Source: Ectobius pallidus
Lineage: Eukaryota; Arthropoda; Insecta; Blattodea; Ectobiidae
NCBI GenBank assembly: GCA_964059195.1
Contig: CAXKWD010000003.1
Location: forward strand, 197,432,174 to 197,496,173
Direction of reading: 5' to 3'
Length of the DNA stretch: 64,000 nt
Below the pieces are notes generated by a model, which did not search any database, had not been told where the DNA came from, and saw only the letters and a list, made by a program, of their open reading frames with translations. The translations under genes were made by a program, and so were the position numbers. Positions 45,290 to 56,330 of the stretch are shown here, in pieces (positions within the stretch are counted from its first letter, which is position 1; each line of letters begins with the position of its first letter).

Positions 45290-46280
45290 ACTTAAAAAAT
45301 GAACTATAAAATGACTGCAAAAGATACAAATAATGACCAAAAAACTTTTAAAAATGTATCGAAATGCTAGTAGGATTCATCAGATTTGTGTCTATTATAT
45401 ATTTATATATTTATGTTGTACTGTTGTAGACTTGTAATTATTTCATTGGTGCACATGGTTAAATGCAAGCTGCATACACCGTCTTTCTGTATCCAAACTG
45501 TATTTATAACAAGATCTATTTATATGCTTATTTAGAGTTCTGATAATATTCAATGTAAGTAATTGCACGAAAACTCTGTATAATGCCATAAACAACACAA
45601 AATGATAACATAATGATTTTTATGTTTAAAAATTGCCTAAAATAGATCGTAAATAGCCATAAAATGACCAAATAATGACATTAAATTATAAAAAAAACCT
45701 AAAATAACAAATGGAAAAATGATACAAAATGACCCTAAAAGTTACCATTTTTATAATCTAGGAGTCCACCGCTGTGGCTCAGGGGATGCGTTCGCTGCTC
45801 TCATGCAGCGGGCCCGGGTTCGATTCCTGTGAGACAAATGTCAGGTAACTTTGGCCCTTGTGATCATCTGGCCGTCATTGGTATCTTCATCCCATCCTCG
45901 CCTTGTACAGAGTGAATGTGTGTGTGTGTGAATAGGCCTAATGTGTCTCGTCTTAAGTGTTCGTGTTGTCTCGGACGTGGCCCCAGCATCGGGCTGATCA
46001 CCCATCCGGAGTGGCCCTCCATGTCCTTGTCTTTTCAAAAAAGTATTTCTGTGTGTTGTGATCCATAGTTCATTCCTCTCCCGACAGGTTGCGGTCCGGT
46101 AAGGCTCGGGTGGCGCGGGCCGCAAAAAGGTCGCTTACAGTATATGGGAGAGGTAAAACTACGAAAGAGACAAAAAAATAATAATCTAGGAGTCATTATC
46201 AGAATATCTGCACTAGTGGGTGACGTCCATGATGTTCCAGTTAAAAGATGACATGTCATCAAAATCCAGGCCCTTCTCAT
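45290..46280 (-). repeat. AT-rich interspersed repeat, SINE-filled copy
   Basis: Reverse-oriented relative of 19120-19420, rich in AAAATGACC motifs; GATGACATGTCATC at ~46248-46261 is shared with the 19-kb copy. A SINE sits at 45767-46180. Confidence 0.6.
45767..46180 (+). mobile_element. tRNA-derived SINE, 414 bp, 14-bp target duplication
   Basis: The head contains TGGCTCAGGGGATGCG (A box) and GGGTTCGATTCC (B box), followed by a GC-rich unique body and a short A-rich tail (CAAAAAAATA). ATAATCTAGGAGTC is duplicated exactly at 45753-45766 and 46181-46194, the product of LINE-driven target-primed insertion. The tRNA-like part could drive Pol III transcription. The overlapping protein frames are artefacts of its GC content. 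Confidence 0.92.
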
Positions 46281-47250
46281 TACGTATATGGATTGGTTCT
46301 CCGCATGAGATCATGTTGGATAACTTATGCCCGGTTTCTACAAACTTGTGAATTACCTATGGACAAATTAGTTCCATTTCACCCACAATGTTATAATGAG
46401 CAAGGCCTTGGAGTTTTACAGTTAATTTAATTCAGAAGGCTTTGAATCTCATTGTTTAAATTATTATTGATCCTACAAAAAGGTTAAATTTTATCCAGCC
46501 ATCCATGAAAGGATAAATTAACCCGACGATTTACCCTTGGAAAGATCTAGCCTGAGTTTGTAGGAACATTTTTTCTGTCATTTTCATATTTACCCAGAGG
46601 ACATTTATCTAGAAACTCGCCACAAGTGTAAGTGATTGCTATCTTTAAATTATTTGTGTTTGTGTGGTGTTATTCTTGTGTAAATTCTGTGCATTGGATA
46701 ATTTACCCATAGGTAATTCGCGAGTTTATAGAAACCGGCCATTAGTCAGTTCTATAGATATCTTAAAAATGATTTCAATAATAAAAACATTAATGTTTAC
46801 GTAATATTAATAATAATTTTCATTGTAATCTATAGAAGAAATGTTGTCCTAAGTGGGAATCAACTCGGAACGCTGACGACGGGAACACTGAACTTCCAAA
46901 TATTCGTCTAAACCCCTATTGACCTAGCTATTTAAATAATTTGTTACCCTTGATGGATTACTAGTATTGCTATCACTGAAGTTACCTGGAAGCGGCAGCA
47001 CTACTCCACCCCAATCTTTCCACTCCCTAATCCTTCTCACATCATCCCACCACTTTCCTTCTTGCAGGTCACTTATGATTAACACGAGAATATTGTGCGC
47101 TTCTTCCAATCTCCCGTTCCTGCTAGATCACCTGCGACATCTATAATGTACGAGCTTAAAAGGCTCGCCGTCGCCCGAGTTTTGTATTTTGCGTGCAATT
47201 CAGAATTAAATTATGGAGGACTTTTGATTTTCAAGCTATGAGTCCTTATA
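46281..47250. other. Intergenic; one unrecognised reverse frame
   Basis: The reverse frame 46924-47109 (LEEAHNILVLIISDLQEGKW ... WGGVVLPLPG) has protein-like composition but no family I recognise; it may be a decayed repeat-encoded protein. Confidence 0.35.
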
Positions 47251-47949
47251 TATGAAGGGCCTAGTTCCATAAGGGCGTAAGGCACAAGGACATAGTTCCG
47301 AGAAATCTTGATTTTTTAAACAGTGTTACCACTCACAAGTAGGTGGTTTAAAGTTTAATTTTATAACATACATTTTTGAAGGACAGGCTAAATTAGTGTT
47401 CTGCAAATTTACAATGTAGAATGTATTGGGATTTTTTACAACTAGAGGTACCTAAACATGTTGAACAAAAGCTGAAGTACTTTTACAGTAGCAAAATCGT
47501 TTTACTTTGTATCATATTATTTGTTTTTACTTTATTTTAGTAAAAGCCTGTATTATACAGTAACAATTGCATGTTTGCCAATAAATACCAGGATAGTCAT
47601 TAATACAATAGATGATAAGCAAAACAATCTATTTTGAATGAAGTTACACTTCAGAAATGCAAGTTCAGTTTTTATAAACATTTGCTTGGATGGTAGCACT
47701 GCAGAAAATAAAAACAGTTGATAACACACCTCAATAACAGATAGGAAGTGTGCCTTACGCCTGTATGGAACTGTCATGAAGTAGAATGAATGTGCAGTCT
47801 CACATGTCTTTTCTTATAACTTAACAAAGGTTTAAGGCACAAGTACAAATAGTTCACTGAGTATTTAAAAGATATGAGAAGGCATAAATGTTAAAAACTC
47901 AAAATTAAAGATTTGTGCCTTACGCCCTTATGGAACCAGGCCCTTCATA
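47251..47949. mobile_element. TIR element, ~700 bp
   Basis: TATGAAGGGCC then GGTTCCATAAGGGCGTAAGG-like sequence at the left is inverted at the right (GCCTTACGCCCTTATGGAAC ... GGCCCTTCATA) over ~38 bp. A third partial copy of the terminus lies inside at about 47750-47778. Flanks are TA-rich, so a TA or TATA duplication is possible but not provable. Confidence 0.7.
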
Positions 47950-48119
47950 TATTAGTTTATAAATTAATTTTAATAGAAGGCCAGGGGAAATTATTATAAT
48001 ATATTCGCTTTAAACAAATGTTAGTAATTACTACTTTCCTTGTAATCATCAATCCTTGTTACATTAACGATGATAGGCTATGTCAGAGGATGCGTAAAGA
48101 TTGTGTAGCCTATTACATA

Positions 48120-48400
48120 ATACGAAGGAGAATCAAGTGAAAACCACAATTAATTTTTTCCCACTAATTTTACTCCAGAAACAATGTATTCTTGTACATT
48201 ATTTTGCTACTTAGTCCCCTCCTAGTTCAACGCACTTAAGTCATAGGATAGGAAGTGCTTCGATACCGCGTGAGAAAAATTATTTTCATTGATGCTGTAG
48301 CCACTCATACACCGCCGATTGGATTAATCGGATTTGAACTTCTGCCCTCCAAGGTGCTCCTTTAGCGGGCCAAAGATGTGGAAATCCGATAGTGCCAAAG
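48120..48400 (-). pseudogene. mariner transposase C-terminal fragment with TIR
   Basis: Reverse strand reads ALALSDFHIFGPLKEHLGGQ, KFKSD with a stop after it, later LKCVELGGD, and closes with a TIR-like TACGAAGGAGAATCAAG at about 48120. SDFHxFGPLKEHLGG and the KCVELGGDYV motif are standard for mariner. The 5' two-thirds are absent. Confidence 0.78.
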
Positions 48401-48429
48401 CGAAGGAGATTGCTGAGTGCAGGTGTTAT

Positions 48430-48545
48430 GTTTCAACATGATAAGGCCGTCCTCATGCTGCTCGTTCAGCAGTGAAAACCGTCGATGACATCCGCCATAA
48501 TTGCCAGATTTGGGACCATCAGATTTCCACATCTATAAAGAATAA
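48430..48545 (+). pseudogene. Second mariner-like fragment, opposite strand
   Basis: Plus strand reads FQHDKA then, in a shifted frame, PDLGPSDFHIYKE, recalling QHDNARPH ... PDLAPSDFHLF. It meets the preceding reverse-strand fragment tail to tail, so two mariner pieces lie inverted around ~48410. Confidence 0.55.
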
Positions 48546-48790
48546 ACACTTCCTCCAGGCCTGAGGATTCAGCAAAGCATTTCCACGCTGTAGGGCGGTG
48601 CCAATTCCCTGCATACAATTCATTAATACCTTTCAGGACAGGCTAAAGCAAAGCCACAAATGTGCATGACATTACATCCATGAAAATGTTTTACAAAATC
48701 TCATCTCTGCTGAAACAGCTGAAAACCGGATTCCAAAAACAAGATTGCAATACTCTGCAAATTCCCTCATCTTTCACACAATTACCACTG
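48535..48790 (+). repeat. Direct repeat, copy 1 (partner 50439-50712)
   Basis: From AAAGAATAAACACTTCCTCC to CATCTTTCACACAATTACCA, almost identical to copy 2 but lacking 19 bp after CAGCAAAGC. Not recognised as coding. Confidence 0.9.
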
Positions 48791-49404
48791 AAGTTTCTAT
48801 GCACATTAACCTTGTATATCGCAAAGGTTATTTCCTGTCTTATTTATATTTAAGTCTTTCCGTAGGTAAAGGACTTACCGTTCATCACTACAGATCTCAA
48901 AGTCCATTGTTATGGATATGAGAAAAACCTTTCGTGGCTAACGCCATATTGTGAAAGCATTGCTTTTCTCATGAAATAGTTTATTTGCTTTTTATACAAA
49001 AACGAGATACATTTCTAGCCTGGCTTTAGAAGACAACGGGTTCATTTTTATCCCTGGCGGTTTTCAGCTTTAGGATGACAAGAATCCTTTAAAAAAACAA
49101 ATTTCATGTTTTATTCACGGCACGGAATAATTTCGCCGGATTAAGGTGCTGCTAGCTTTAACAAGTCAGACGTCTTCTCATTTCCGTTCTAATACTTAAA
49201 ATGCAATTTTCGTGCCGTAACTGCCAATCAGAACACCGCGCTAAATGCTATAAGCCAATCCCATCCCGAGTAATTGAGATTAGCAACAGACCTGGAAGTA
49301 AGAACTTGTGGATTAGGTTCAAATGCGTCTTGATACATTTGTTTGAGTTACAATTTAGTACTCAAGTTACATTTCAGTTATATTAAATACCATTCTAGTT
49401 CTCG
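48791..49404. other. Intergenic, nothing recognised
   Basis: AT-rich spacer with no supported feature. Confidence 0.5.
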
Positions 49405-49500
49405 ACGTAGTTGGATGTTTAAGCACATCTGTTCATATTGCCCAGGACTGAAGATGGCTAAGTTACGATATGTGCCGAAATACGCATATCCTTGACGATA
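49405..49500. repeat. Possible Penelope-like element terminus
   Basis: GACTGAAGATGGCTAAGTTA ... GCCGAAATACGCATATC follows the CTGAAGATGGCxxx...GCCGAAA pattern common at ends of Penelope-like and some non-LTR insertions. A similar motif lies inverted at 53280-53360. No coding sequence adjoins it. Confidence 0.4.
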
Positions 49501-50438
49501 GCTTTAACCAGATTATTTGACTGATACAGGGTGCTAAGAGGTAACAACATCCACCATCAATAGGACTGCCAACTGTAAGAAACTTCCAGTGTATTTATAA
49601 AAGAGAATAGACACTGTACTCTTTTAATTTTAATTTTAATACAGTTGAATGTAGTCAGAGTTATAAGATTGGCATTCTTTAGTGTTGTACCAGAACCACA
49701 GTTGAAACATTGTGTATTGGCTACCATACATTTAGGGGTGTGCTATATGTTATCATATAGGATGTAATGTATAGGCTATAATATATATTGTATATATATT
49801 ATGTTTATTTTATGTTATTTTAATTTTTTTGACTGAAATTAGAATGGTTAACATAAATACTATTCATGGTTTCTTTTCTTCTACTTTCCCTTACCATTTC
49901 TTCTTGACAATGAGAAGAAGCTTCTCTATTTTTATAACTGTTATATTTATGGAATTGCACAATTTCTCTTCTAAATTAAATTTTTTTCCCTGTAGTTGGT
50001 TACTGTACATTCTATCTTTATTATTACAGAGCGGACAAAACCTTTCACTCTATTGCCCTCTTATACCTTAATTTCCAAATTCCAATATCCACCACGATAA
50101 CCCCTACTGTTCTTTCTTTGGTATTTCTTGGTAAATAAGTTCCTAATCTCCACCTAGTTTTCATTTTCAAGTAATTATCTGAATACTTATAATAATAATT
50201 CCTTAATTATTTATATAAATCTTGTCTTTTTATTTCATTACAACGGTTTTTTATAATGTAAAATTCATTTCACTCTTAATCTCCCATAACCAAGCTAAAC
50301 CAATTTCAATGACATTTTCTTCAGTGTTTTTTTTTCACCAATTATTTACTAGATTGTCAATAGCCTTTTATAAAACTTTTAAACACTCCTTTTCAATAAC
50401 ATATTTGTAATTTTCTACAATACTTCCTATATATTTAT
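49501..50438. other. Intergenic, nothing recognised
   Basis: AT-rich; frames at 49829-50071 and 50222-50410 carry no recognisable domain. Confidence 0.5.
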
Positions 50439-50712
50439 AAAGAATAAACACTTCCTCCAGGCTTGAGGATTCAGCAAAGCTGTCCTTGATGCTGGCAGCA
50501 TTTCCACGCTGTAGGGCGATGTCAATTCCCTGCATACAATTCATTAATACCTTTCAGGACAGGCTAAAGCAAAGCCACAAATATACATGACATTACATCC
50601 ATGAAAATGATTTACAAAATCTCATCTTTGCTGAAACAGCTGAAAACCGGATTCCAAAAACAAGATTGCAATACTCTGCAAATTCCCTCATCTTTCACAC
50701 AATTACCATTGG
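50439..50712 (+). repeat. Direct repeat, copy 2 (partner 48535-48790)
   Basis: Carries the 19 bp TGTCCTTGATGCTGGCAGC that copy 1 lacks; otherwise only a few substitutions. High identity indicates recent duplication or a young mobile family. Confidence 0.9.
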
Positions 50713-50799
50713 TCTTATTATTTCCTCTTATTATTTTTAACTGTGAGATAAACAATCTATATTATAAATGGCTAGTTATTTTTAATATAAATTAAAAAT

Positions 50800-51245
50800 A
50801 ACCATAGTCAGTGAGTTTGTACAACTGATTCTATATCTAGTACTTCCTAGTACATGTATTGTCCAACAGAGACAATAATCTGTGCTTAGGATGGAACTGG
50901 CCCAGGGAGAGGGACCGAGGGAGTAAGGGGAGTACTCCGATGGGGTAGTCGCTGTATATAGGATAATATGTAAAATATATTTGGTTGGTGTTTTTAAGGG
51001 TATTGCTGGTGTATGTGCTATTTTTGTGGGGTGTGTGTGTGTGTGTGTGTGTGGAGTTTTGTTTGTATATTTACTAGTTTTTAACTGTTGTCTGTGTGTT
51101 TTTATTTTTACTTTTTGGGTACATTTTTCCTTGTTCACAGTTAAAGCATGGACAGCCTAAGGGCTCATGCAACGGATAATGTAAAAAAAAATAGTTTTTC
51201 TTGTTAACAATAAAATCACTTCATTCATTCATTCATTCATTTAAT
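50800..51245 (+). repeat. Possible LINE 3' UTR with (GT)n and (CATT)n tail
   Basis: Contains a (GT)n run at about 51032-51052 and ends TAACAATAAAATCACTTCATT followed by (CATT)n at about 51215-51240, a common LINE tail form. No coding part is attached, so the assignment is weak. Confidence 0.4.
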
Positions 51246-51480
51246 AATCTGTGGTTCATGAATGCATATGCATATATATTTTGTTCTTGTTTGGGTAATG
51301 TGAGATTAACACAACACGTTGAGTTGATCATTCGGAGTCTTGAACATAGAACTGTTCCGTGTACTGACCAATAACTCGTATAAAAAAGATACGCCTATTA
51401 TTGTTGTAAATGTTTGTGTCACAAAGTAAACTGCACGGAAAATTCGAACTGAAATTGTTATTAATATGTTATTGTTGCAG

Positions 51481-51649
51481 AGATAGTGGAAAACGTGAAG
51501 AATGGACAAAAGCCGACTTTCAGGCCGACAGTGGACGAGTTGACGTGTGAAGATGAAGTTGTCAATCTCATGAGGCGATGCTGGGCCGAGGAGGCCGCCG
51601 ATAGGCCCGACTTCCACGCGCTCAAGGCTGCCATCCGGAAGCTCAATAG
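51481..51649 (+). CDS. Internal exon of a receptor guanylyl cyclase (kinase-homology domain)
   Basis: A 169-bp exon between TTATTGTTGCAG (acceptor ends 51480) and AATAG|GTGAGT (donor from 51650), open in one frame: 2 nt, 55 codons, 2 nt. It encodes IVENVKNGQKPTFRPTVDEL, then EVVNLMRRCWAEEAADRPDF and ALKAAIRKLN. This is the C-terminal lobe of the protein-kinase-like domain of membrane guanylyl cyclases (NPR-A, insect Gyc32E/Gyc76C type), with CWAExxxxRPDF as kinase subdomain XI and KLN leading to the dimerisation helix. Such proteins sit in the plasma membrane and make cGMP from GTP on ligand binding; this domain regulates, it does not catalyse. No other exon is recognisable in the window. GC content exceeds the surroundings. 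Paralogue not resolvable from one exon. Confidence 0.92.
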
Positions 51650-51795
51650 GTGAGTACTCTATTTAAATTTCTAGTCACGAAAACCATCAACCTCACTATA
51701 TGCACCTGTAATAAGGATATTCCAGTGCTGGTATATGATTTTCCATTTAACAGCTTCCGTTATTATTACTCAACAAATCCAGCGACACCATATCC

Positions 51796-52424
51796 TGATG
51801 GGCCGTACCCTTTTGCGTCCCAAAGCGAGTGGTCGCTTCATCAAAACAACGCCCGGTTCAATTGGACGTAAACAACCCTCGTGCGTCCCGTCTTTCTTTT
51901 ATAACACGATCTAGCGAAAAGTAGCATGAATTCCGCCATATTTCTCTCTCCCTACGATGATGAAACTCGTGATTGGACATTAGAGGTGTGACGTCACATC
52001 ACCAGAGCACCTAGAATTCTGGGTAAACAGGTTCAAAACACGACGAACCTCGCGGGAGATGTAATGTGGCACATTTACGAAACGGGGGATTCAGAATGCC
52101 CTACTAAATTAATAACACTGTTCATAACCTAACAGAACCTGTCACTAACACTAATATTACCTTTCCTAACCTAACTGCCACTAAACTAGAATTTCGGGAT
52201 AATTCAGAATGCCTTACTAAATTAATATCACTGTTCATAACCTAAGAGAACCTGTCCCCAACACTAACATCACTAATCACTAACATTGCCTGTATTCCAT
52301 GGGACGCATTTTGGTCATTGCTCTAGAGAGGCCCGGGACGCAAACGGGTCATTGGATCTGAGGATCTATGGACGCAAAAGTCCTAGTTTAGTGGTTTTGG
52401 GACGCAAAAGTCCAGACCCCATCA
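51796..52424. mobile_element. TIR element in the guanylyl cyclase intron, ~630 bp
   Basis: TGATGGG ... CTTTTGCGTCCCAAA at the left is inverted at the right (TTTGGGACGCAAAAG ... CCCCATCA). No clear target duplication. It contains a tandem duplication at 52089-52275 with period ~113 bp (ATTCAGAATGCC ... AACCTGTC) and short CCTAAC motifs. It starts ~150 bp downstream of the exon's donor site. Confidence 0.65.
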
Positions 52425-53264
52425 TGATTATGTAGAATCTAAATTTTGGAAACTGTGGAAGATTGACGCTATTCGACATGAGACCCGGTTGTAAGAACCA
52501 ATTGCTTTATATAAATGGTTATCCTCTTGTGTAGATACAGGGCAAGGAGTCTGCAGTTCTTAAGTTCTTTTCAAGTGAAAGTTGCGGCCTGAAGCGGACA
52601 TGAAATAAATACATTCCTGCTATAGAAACTTCCTGTTGAATTCAACGATCTCCCTGCGGCATTTATTTGTGCGTCTGAAGAACAATATATATGAAAAGTA
52701 GAGTAGATATTCAGCCTTAAGCACTAGAATATAAGCTTTATTACAATCTATCAGGAAATCTGAAGCTGGAGACGTAGAAAATTACAATTTACATAATTTA
52801 TTGTTGGTACCACAGTGTGCATTAATTGTAAATTGACATAGTTCTTTGTTACATGTAAATAAAGTAGGCCTATTTTATAATAGAGTTATCCTTTAATATA
52901 ATCAATAAACTGGATAATCACTAGTAAAGTTATATCAATAAAATTAATTAAAATAGGTTGAACATCAACTAGTCATATAGAAATTAGCATATTAATAAAA
53001 TAAATTAAAACGCAGTTGAATATCAACTAGTCATAAGATAAAATAAATTCCAGTTATTACAAATATTTATATGATGTCAAATAATTACGATCACTATAAT
53101 ATTACATTCAGTAATATTATTAACACTTGAAAGCAGAGACACAGTAGTTGTGGGATCACTAGATGACATCAATTGTTCGAAAAATAGTTTCGTTAGTGTG
53201 GTATATAGGCTTAACCTGCATTAATTTAAAGTTGTCAGAAATTGTTGCTGATGCGCACTTTTAT
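52425..53264. other. Intronic, nothing recognised
   Basis: AT-rich presumed intron. A short tandem duplication near 52965-53025 (GTTGAAxATCAACTAGTCAT, twice). No exon-like segment found. Confidence 0.5.
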
Positions 53265-53370
53265 TCGTTTCCAGCCCAATGAGTCTGTAGATTCTTTTAA
53301 TTTTAATTTACGATATGCATTTCGGCATAAAATATGCCATCTTTAGTCGTGGGTATCCAACAGTCTTAGT
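53265..53370. repeat. Possible Penelope-like terminus, second copy
   Basis: Reverse strand has ACTAAAGATGGCATATTTTA then GCCGAAATGCATATCG, the same motif pair as 49405-49500. Confidence 0.4.
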
Positions 53371-53499
53371 AGATCTGTTGTGGATATGGCCGGTATGTGA
53401 GCAGGTTAGCTACTCAATATATATAATTTAAATAGTGATTTATTGTTACTGTTTATAGTGGAACATGTTTATTACACGTTGCGTTCAACATTAGCACCA

Positions 53500-53860
53500 T
53501 TCATATCTCGACAGCACTCCAATCTGTCAAGAAAACCATTCCGGAGCATTTGGGAGCATTTGTGGTATTATGGCTGCAGCAGCTTGTCTAATTCATTCTC
53601 TTAGACCCGTCAGTGAGTCAATACGTTTCTTAATAATTATCCACACAAAGAAGTCCATGGATGTGAGGTCGGGAGATCGCGTCTGCCAGTTCATGAGTCC
53701 TGCGCGCCCAGTCCATCTTGCAGGAATCACATTTAAAAAACGTAGGAACATCTATGGCGTATTGGCATGGCGCACAGTTCTGCTGGAAGTAAACAGTGCT
53801 GACATCATCTTGCGCTTGTTAGCTAACTGTTCAATTTCCTTAGAAGTAGGTCCATGTTTA
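53500..53860 (-). pseudogene. mariner-superfamily transposase relic (catalytic domain)
   Basis: The reverse strand reads VYFQQNCAP (for FQQDGAP, catalytic Asp changed to Asn), then, one frame over, FLNVIPARWTGRAGLMNW, RSPDLTSMDFFVW and IIKKRIDSLTGLRE before a stop. The R-SPDLTxxDFFxW block holds the third acidic residue of this mariner-like group. A frameshift, the D-to-N change and missing ends show inactivity. Confidence 0.78.
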
Positions 53861-54735
53861 TTAAATCTGTGGTCAAATTTAGTTCGAATCTCATATTAAC
53901 GTACTACAACCTCTTCAACCTCCACGTTACAGTGGCTAATCTCATTCACGTCTGTGACAACGAAAGATAATTATGTTTAGACGTGTATTGAAGCCAATGC
54001 GGTGTTTCCACCAACATTTACATCTACAATGCACCTGCAATGCCCTAGCATTTACGCAGTACATTCGGTACTTAATTTCTGAACACCGGGTATATAACTC
54101 ATATAAATAGGTTTCGACACATCCGGTCTTTTCAATTTCCATTCCCAGTTAAACGTTCTGAATGCTGTGGAAATTCTGTAAATCTACATCAGAATGAACC
54201 ATTAACGGCCTGATATTGACTGGTTTCAAATCACTGACCTCAGCTACGATATCAGATGAACCATAAAGCCGGAGGCACAAAACACGCAGTCTGCGGGAAC
54301 TCGATAAAAGTTAAGTTGGTAACACTACCTGTGGAGTTTCTAATTAAGTTGGTAGGTCTGATAGCTCTTGATCATCATTATCTCGATCCCACTTTGCCAA
54401 GTCCTGGAGCTGCTATTCTGATTTCTGCTGTCACAGGACTTTCTCGTTGGAAATGATTTGTAATCAGTGAGCCGTAGTACCAGTATGGCTCACATCTTAA
54501 ATATATTATTATTCAACCAGGGAATCAGGTTTGACTCATATAATGCTCATATAATCATTCTTTTAACCATTTTATTTTGTTCGTATTTATGCCTAACATA
54601 AAAGTACTCTGAGATTTTTAATATTACCAAGGATGATGCAAGAAATATTTGCTATGAAACCCAGTTAAAGGAACTGACCTCCAAAAATAAAGCTAGCATT
54701 AATTCTAACCTTAGTGGGTTCTAGGCATGCGCAGT
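53861..54735. other. Intronic, nothing recognised
   Basis: No exon or repeat edge identified. Confidence 0.45.
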
Positions 54736-54793
54736 GGCTCATATCAGCAACTTAGATATTTTAGTAGGTTTGCTTTTTATTTCCCTACCTGTA
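54736..54793 (-). mobile_element. Partial copy of the TA-flanked MITE at 18182
   Basis: GGCTCATATCAGCAACTTAG ... TATTTTAGTAGG and the terminus TTTCCCTACCTG followed by TA match one end of the 18-kb element. The other end is missing. Confidence 0.7.
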
Positions 54794-54799
54794 CATATT

Positions 54800-54960
54800 A
54801 GTATGTAGTCTTCCACGGCCGGTGTCATACATAAACTGATTGTACTGTCTATCCGGGTTGGGCCGCGTCGTGTTTTTAGCGTCTAACGTTTCGGACGTCA
54901 TGTCGTGTCCTTCGGAGAATGATTCACATTAAAAAGAAGTGTATGTGTACGACTATAGTC
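54800..54960. repeat. Penelope-like element end (tentative)
   Basis: CCACGGCCGGTGTCATACAT, CTATCCGGGTTGGGCCG, CTAACGTTTCGGACGTC and TCCTTCGGAG follow the arrangement seen at ends of Penelope-like elements (the ACGTTTCG ... CTTCxGAG motif). No coding sequence accompanies it. Confidence 0.45.
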
Positions 54961-55254
54961 GTACATATGGCAGCACTGACTGAAGAACAAAAGCTAGCAT
55001 GCATGCAGGAAGCTTCCTACCGCCAAGAACTGTTGCTTGGTGTCAAACTGCCATGAGCCGCTAGCGTGCAATTCAATAATTGTAAGATATTAGCCGTGCG
55101 CCAACAACCAGAATTACTGCAGTGACCAGTATGCTTTTCTACATCCTTCAGTCTCAAATGTTTTAAATTAAATTGACATGTCACCAATCGTGTTTTTCCC
55201 GATACACTGACAAATGAGGGATGTATGAGCAAATCCGGCAATCTCCACTTTGAA

Positions 55255-55966
55255 CAATTATTGGCTGGGGTAGCGTTTCTAAGACCATTTGTACAAAATT
55301 AATTTTGCTTCAAAAGAGAATAACAATTATTTTTTTTAAATAAACCTATTGATTGCCCATCAAAACTATTTATTATATGTTGAATTCAATGTTATGAAAA
55401 TCGAACAGCTTTATGAGTTAAAATTATTAATATATTATCATAAAAACATATCTAAATTTATTTCCTACAGTCATTGTCAAAATACAAGAAGAAACGCCAT
55501 CTTTCGTTTCGCTGAATCAAACTGTACGACGACCAAGGGGCAATTACATGGTCAAAACTATGGTTTGAAATTGTATAACTCGTTTATTGCTGAGCACCCA
55601 GAATATATAAATTACAATTTCAAACATTTTAAGAGGAAAATAAAAAAAAGTTATTAGATAATATTAATAACACACTTTAATTTTGTTTGGTCTTTCAATG
55701 TTTCAGTCCAATTTATTCTATTTTTTTGTTGTAAATGCTATTTTTAACCATTGGTTAGTGCTAAAAATTATTTTTATTTACATGTACTCATAAGTTTAGA
55801 ACTTTTTCGTGTATAGTATACTGTGCAGTGATATGTAATTATATTTATATTAATCTACTATATCCCCTAAACACGAGCGTTGCTCATATAGGGGCATGTT
55901 TGGTTTTAGTTGTTTTACTTGTATTAAATATGTAATAATGATAATAATGTAATGTAAGTAAGTAAT

Positions 55967-55967
<1 letters not shown>
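55255..55967 (+). pseudogene. LINE ORF2 C-terminus and 3' UTR
   Basis: Reads GWGSVSKTI ... KLILLQKRITIIFF, then the open stretch 55349-55657 (YELKLLIYYHKNIS, QNTRRNAIFRF, NYGLKLYNSFI, FKHFKRKIKKSY). WGxxxKT...LQKRxIRII followed by xYELxxxxYxxKN and a LYNxLP-like motif is how CR1/jockey ORF2 proteins end. Two stops and a frame change precede the open part. A ~300-bp UTR runs to an AAT tail. Confidence 0.78.

Positions 55968-56037
<70 letters not shown>
55968..56037. repeat. (AAT)n microsatellite, probable LINE tail
   Basis: About 23 AAT units directly after the LINE 3' UTR; likely an expanded LINE tail. Confidence 0.9.
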
Positions 56038-56039
<2 letters not shown>

Positions 56040-56040
56040 T

Positions 56041-56205
56041 GATAGAGATGCTAGCTTCTAATGAAGTTTAATGCATTTCGTGATACATATTTAATGTATG
56101 TTTTGCAAATCCGACTTCTCACAGGAACTCAGATTTGCAACATATACACTAAATATGTAACAGGAAATGCATTAAACTTTCATTAGAAGCTAGCGTCTCT
56201 ATCTT
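56041..56205. mobile_element. Fold-back element with ~65-bp arms
   Basis: GATAGAGATGCTAGCTTCTA at 56041 is inverted at 56187-56205, and the pairing continues through TTTAATGCATTTC, TACATATTTA and GCAAATC to a ~35-nt loop. It inserted directly beside the AAT tract. No coding capacity. Confidence 0.8.
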
Positions 56206-56330
56206 TTATCAAAATGGGATTGCGGGGTTCGCTAACACACCCCTCAAATACAAATCCAGTTTCTGCGATTTAGAAATAATCTTCCTTTACGTCAACCTTT
56301 ATGTGGGCGATGCATACTTCGTGATCAATT

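Noticed and set aside
44527..45302. Frames with poly-Ile or poly-Leu tails that mimic membrane proteins
   Set aside because: The hydrophobic runs are translations of AAT/ATT microsatellites.
45841..46280. Two reverse frames of 81-94 codons
   Set aside because: They lie within the 14-bp-duplicated SINE and its border; composition artefact.
51650..51871. Forward frame directly after the guanylyl cyclase exon as a coding extension
   Set aside because: The exon ends at a strong GTGAGT donor; the following frame has no cyclase similarity and runs into a TIR element.
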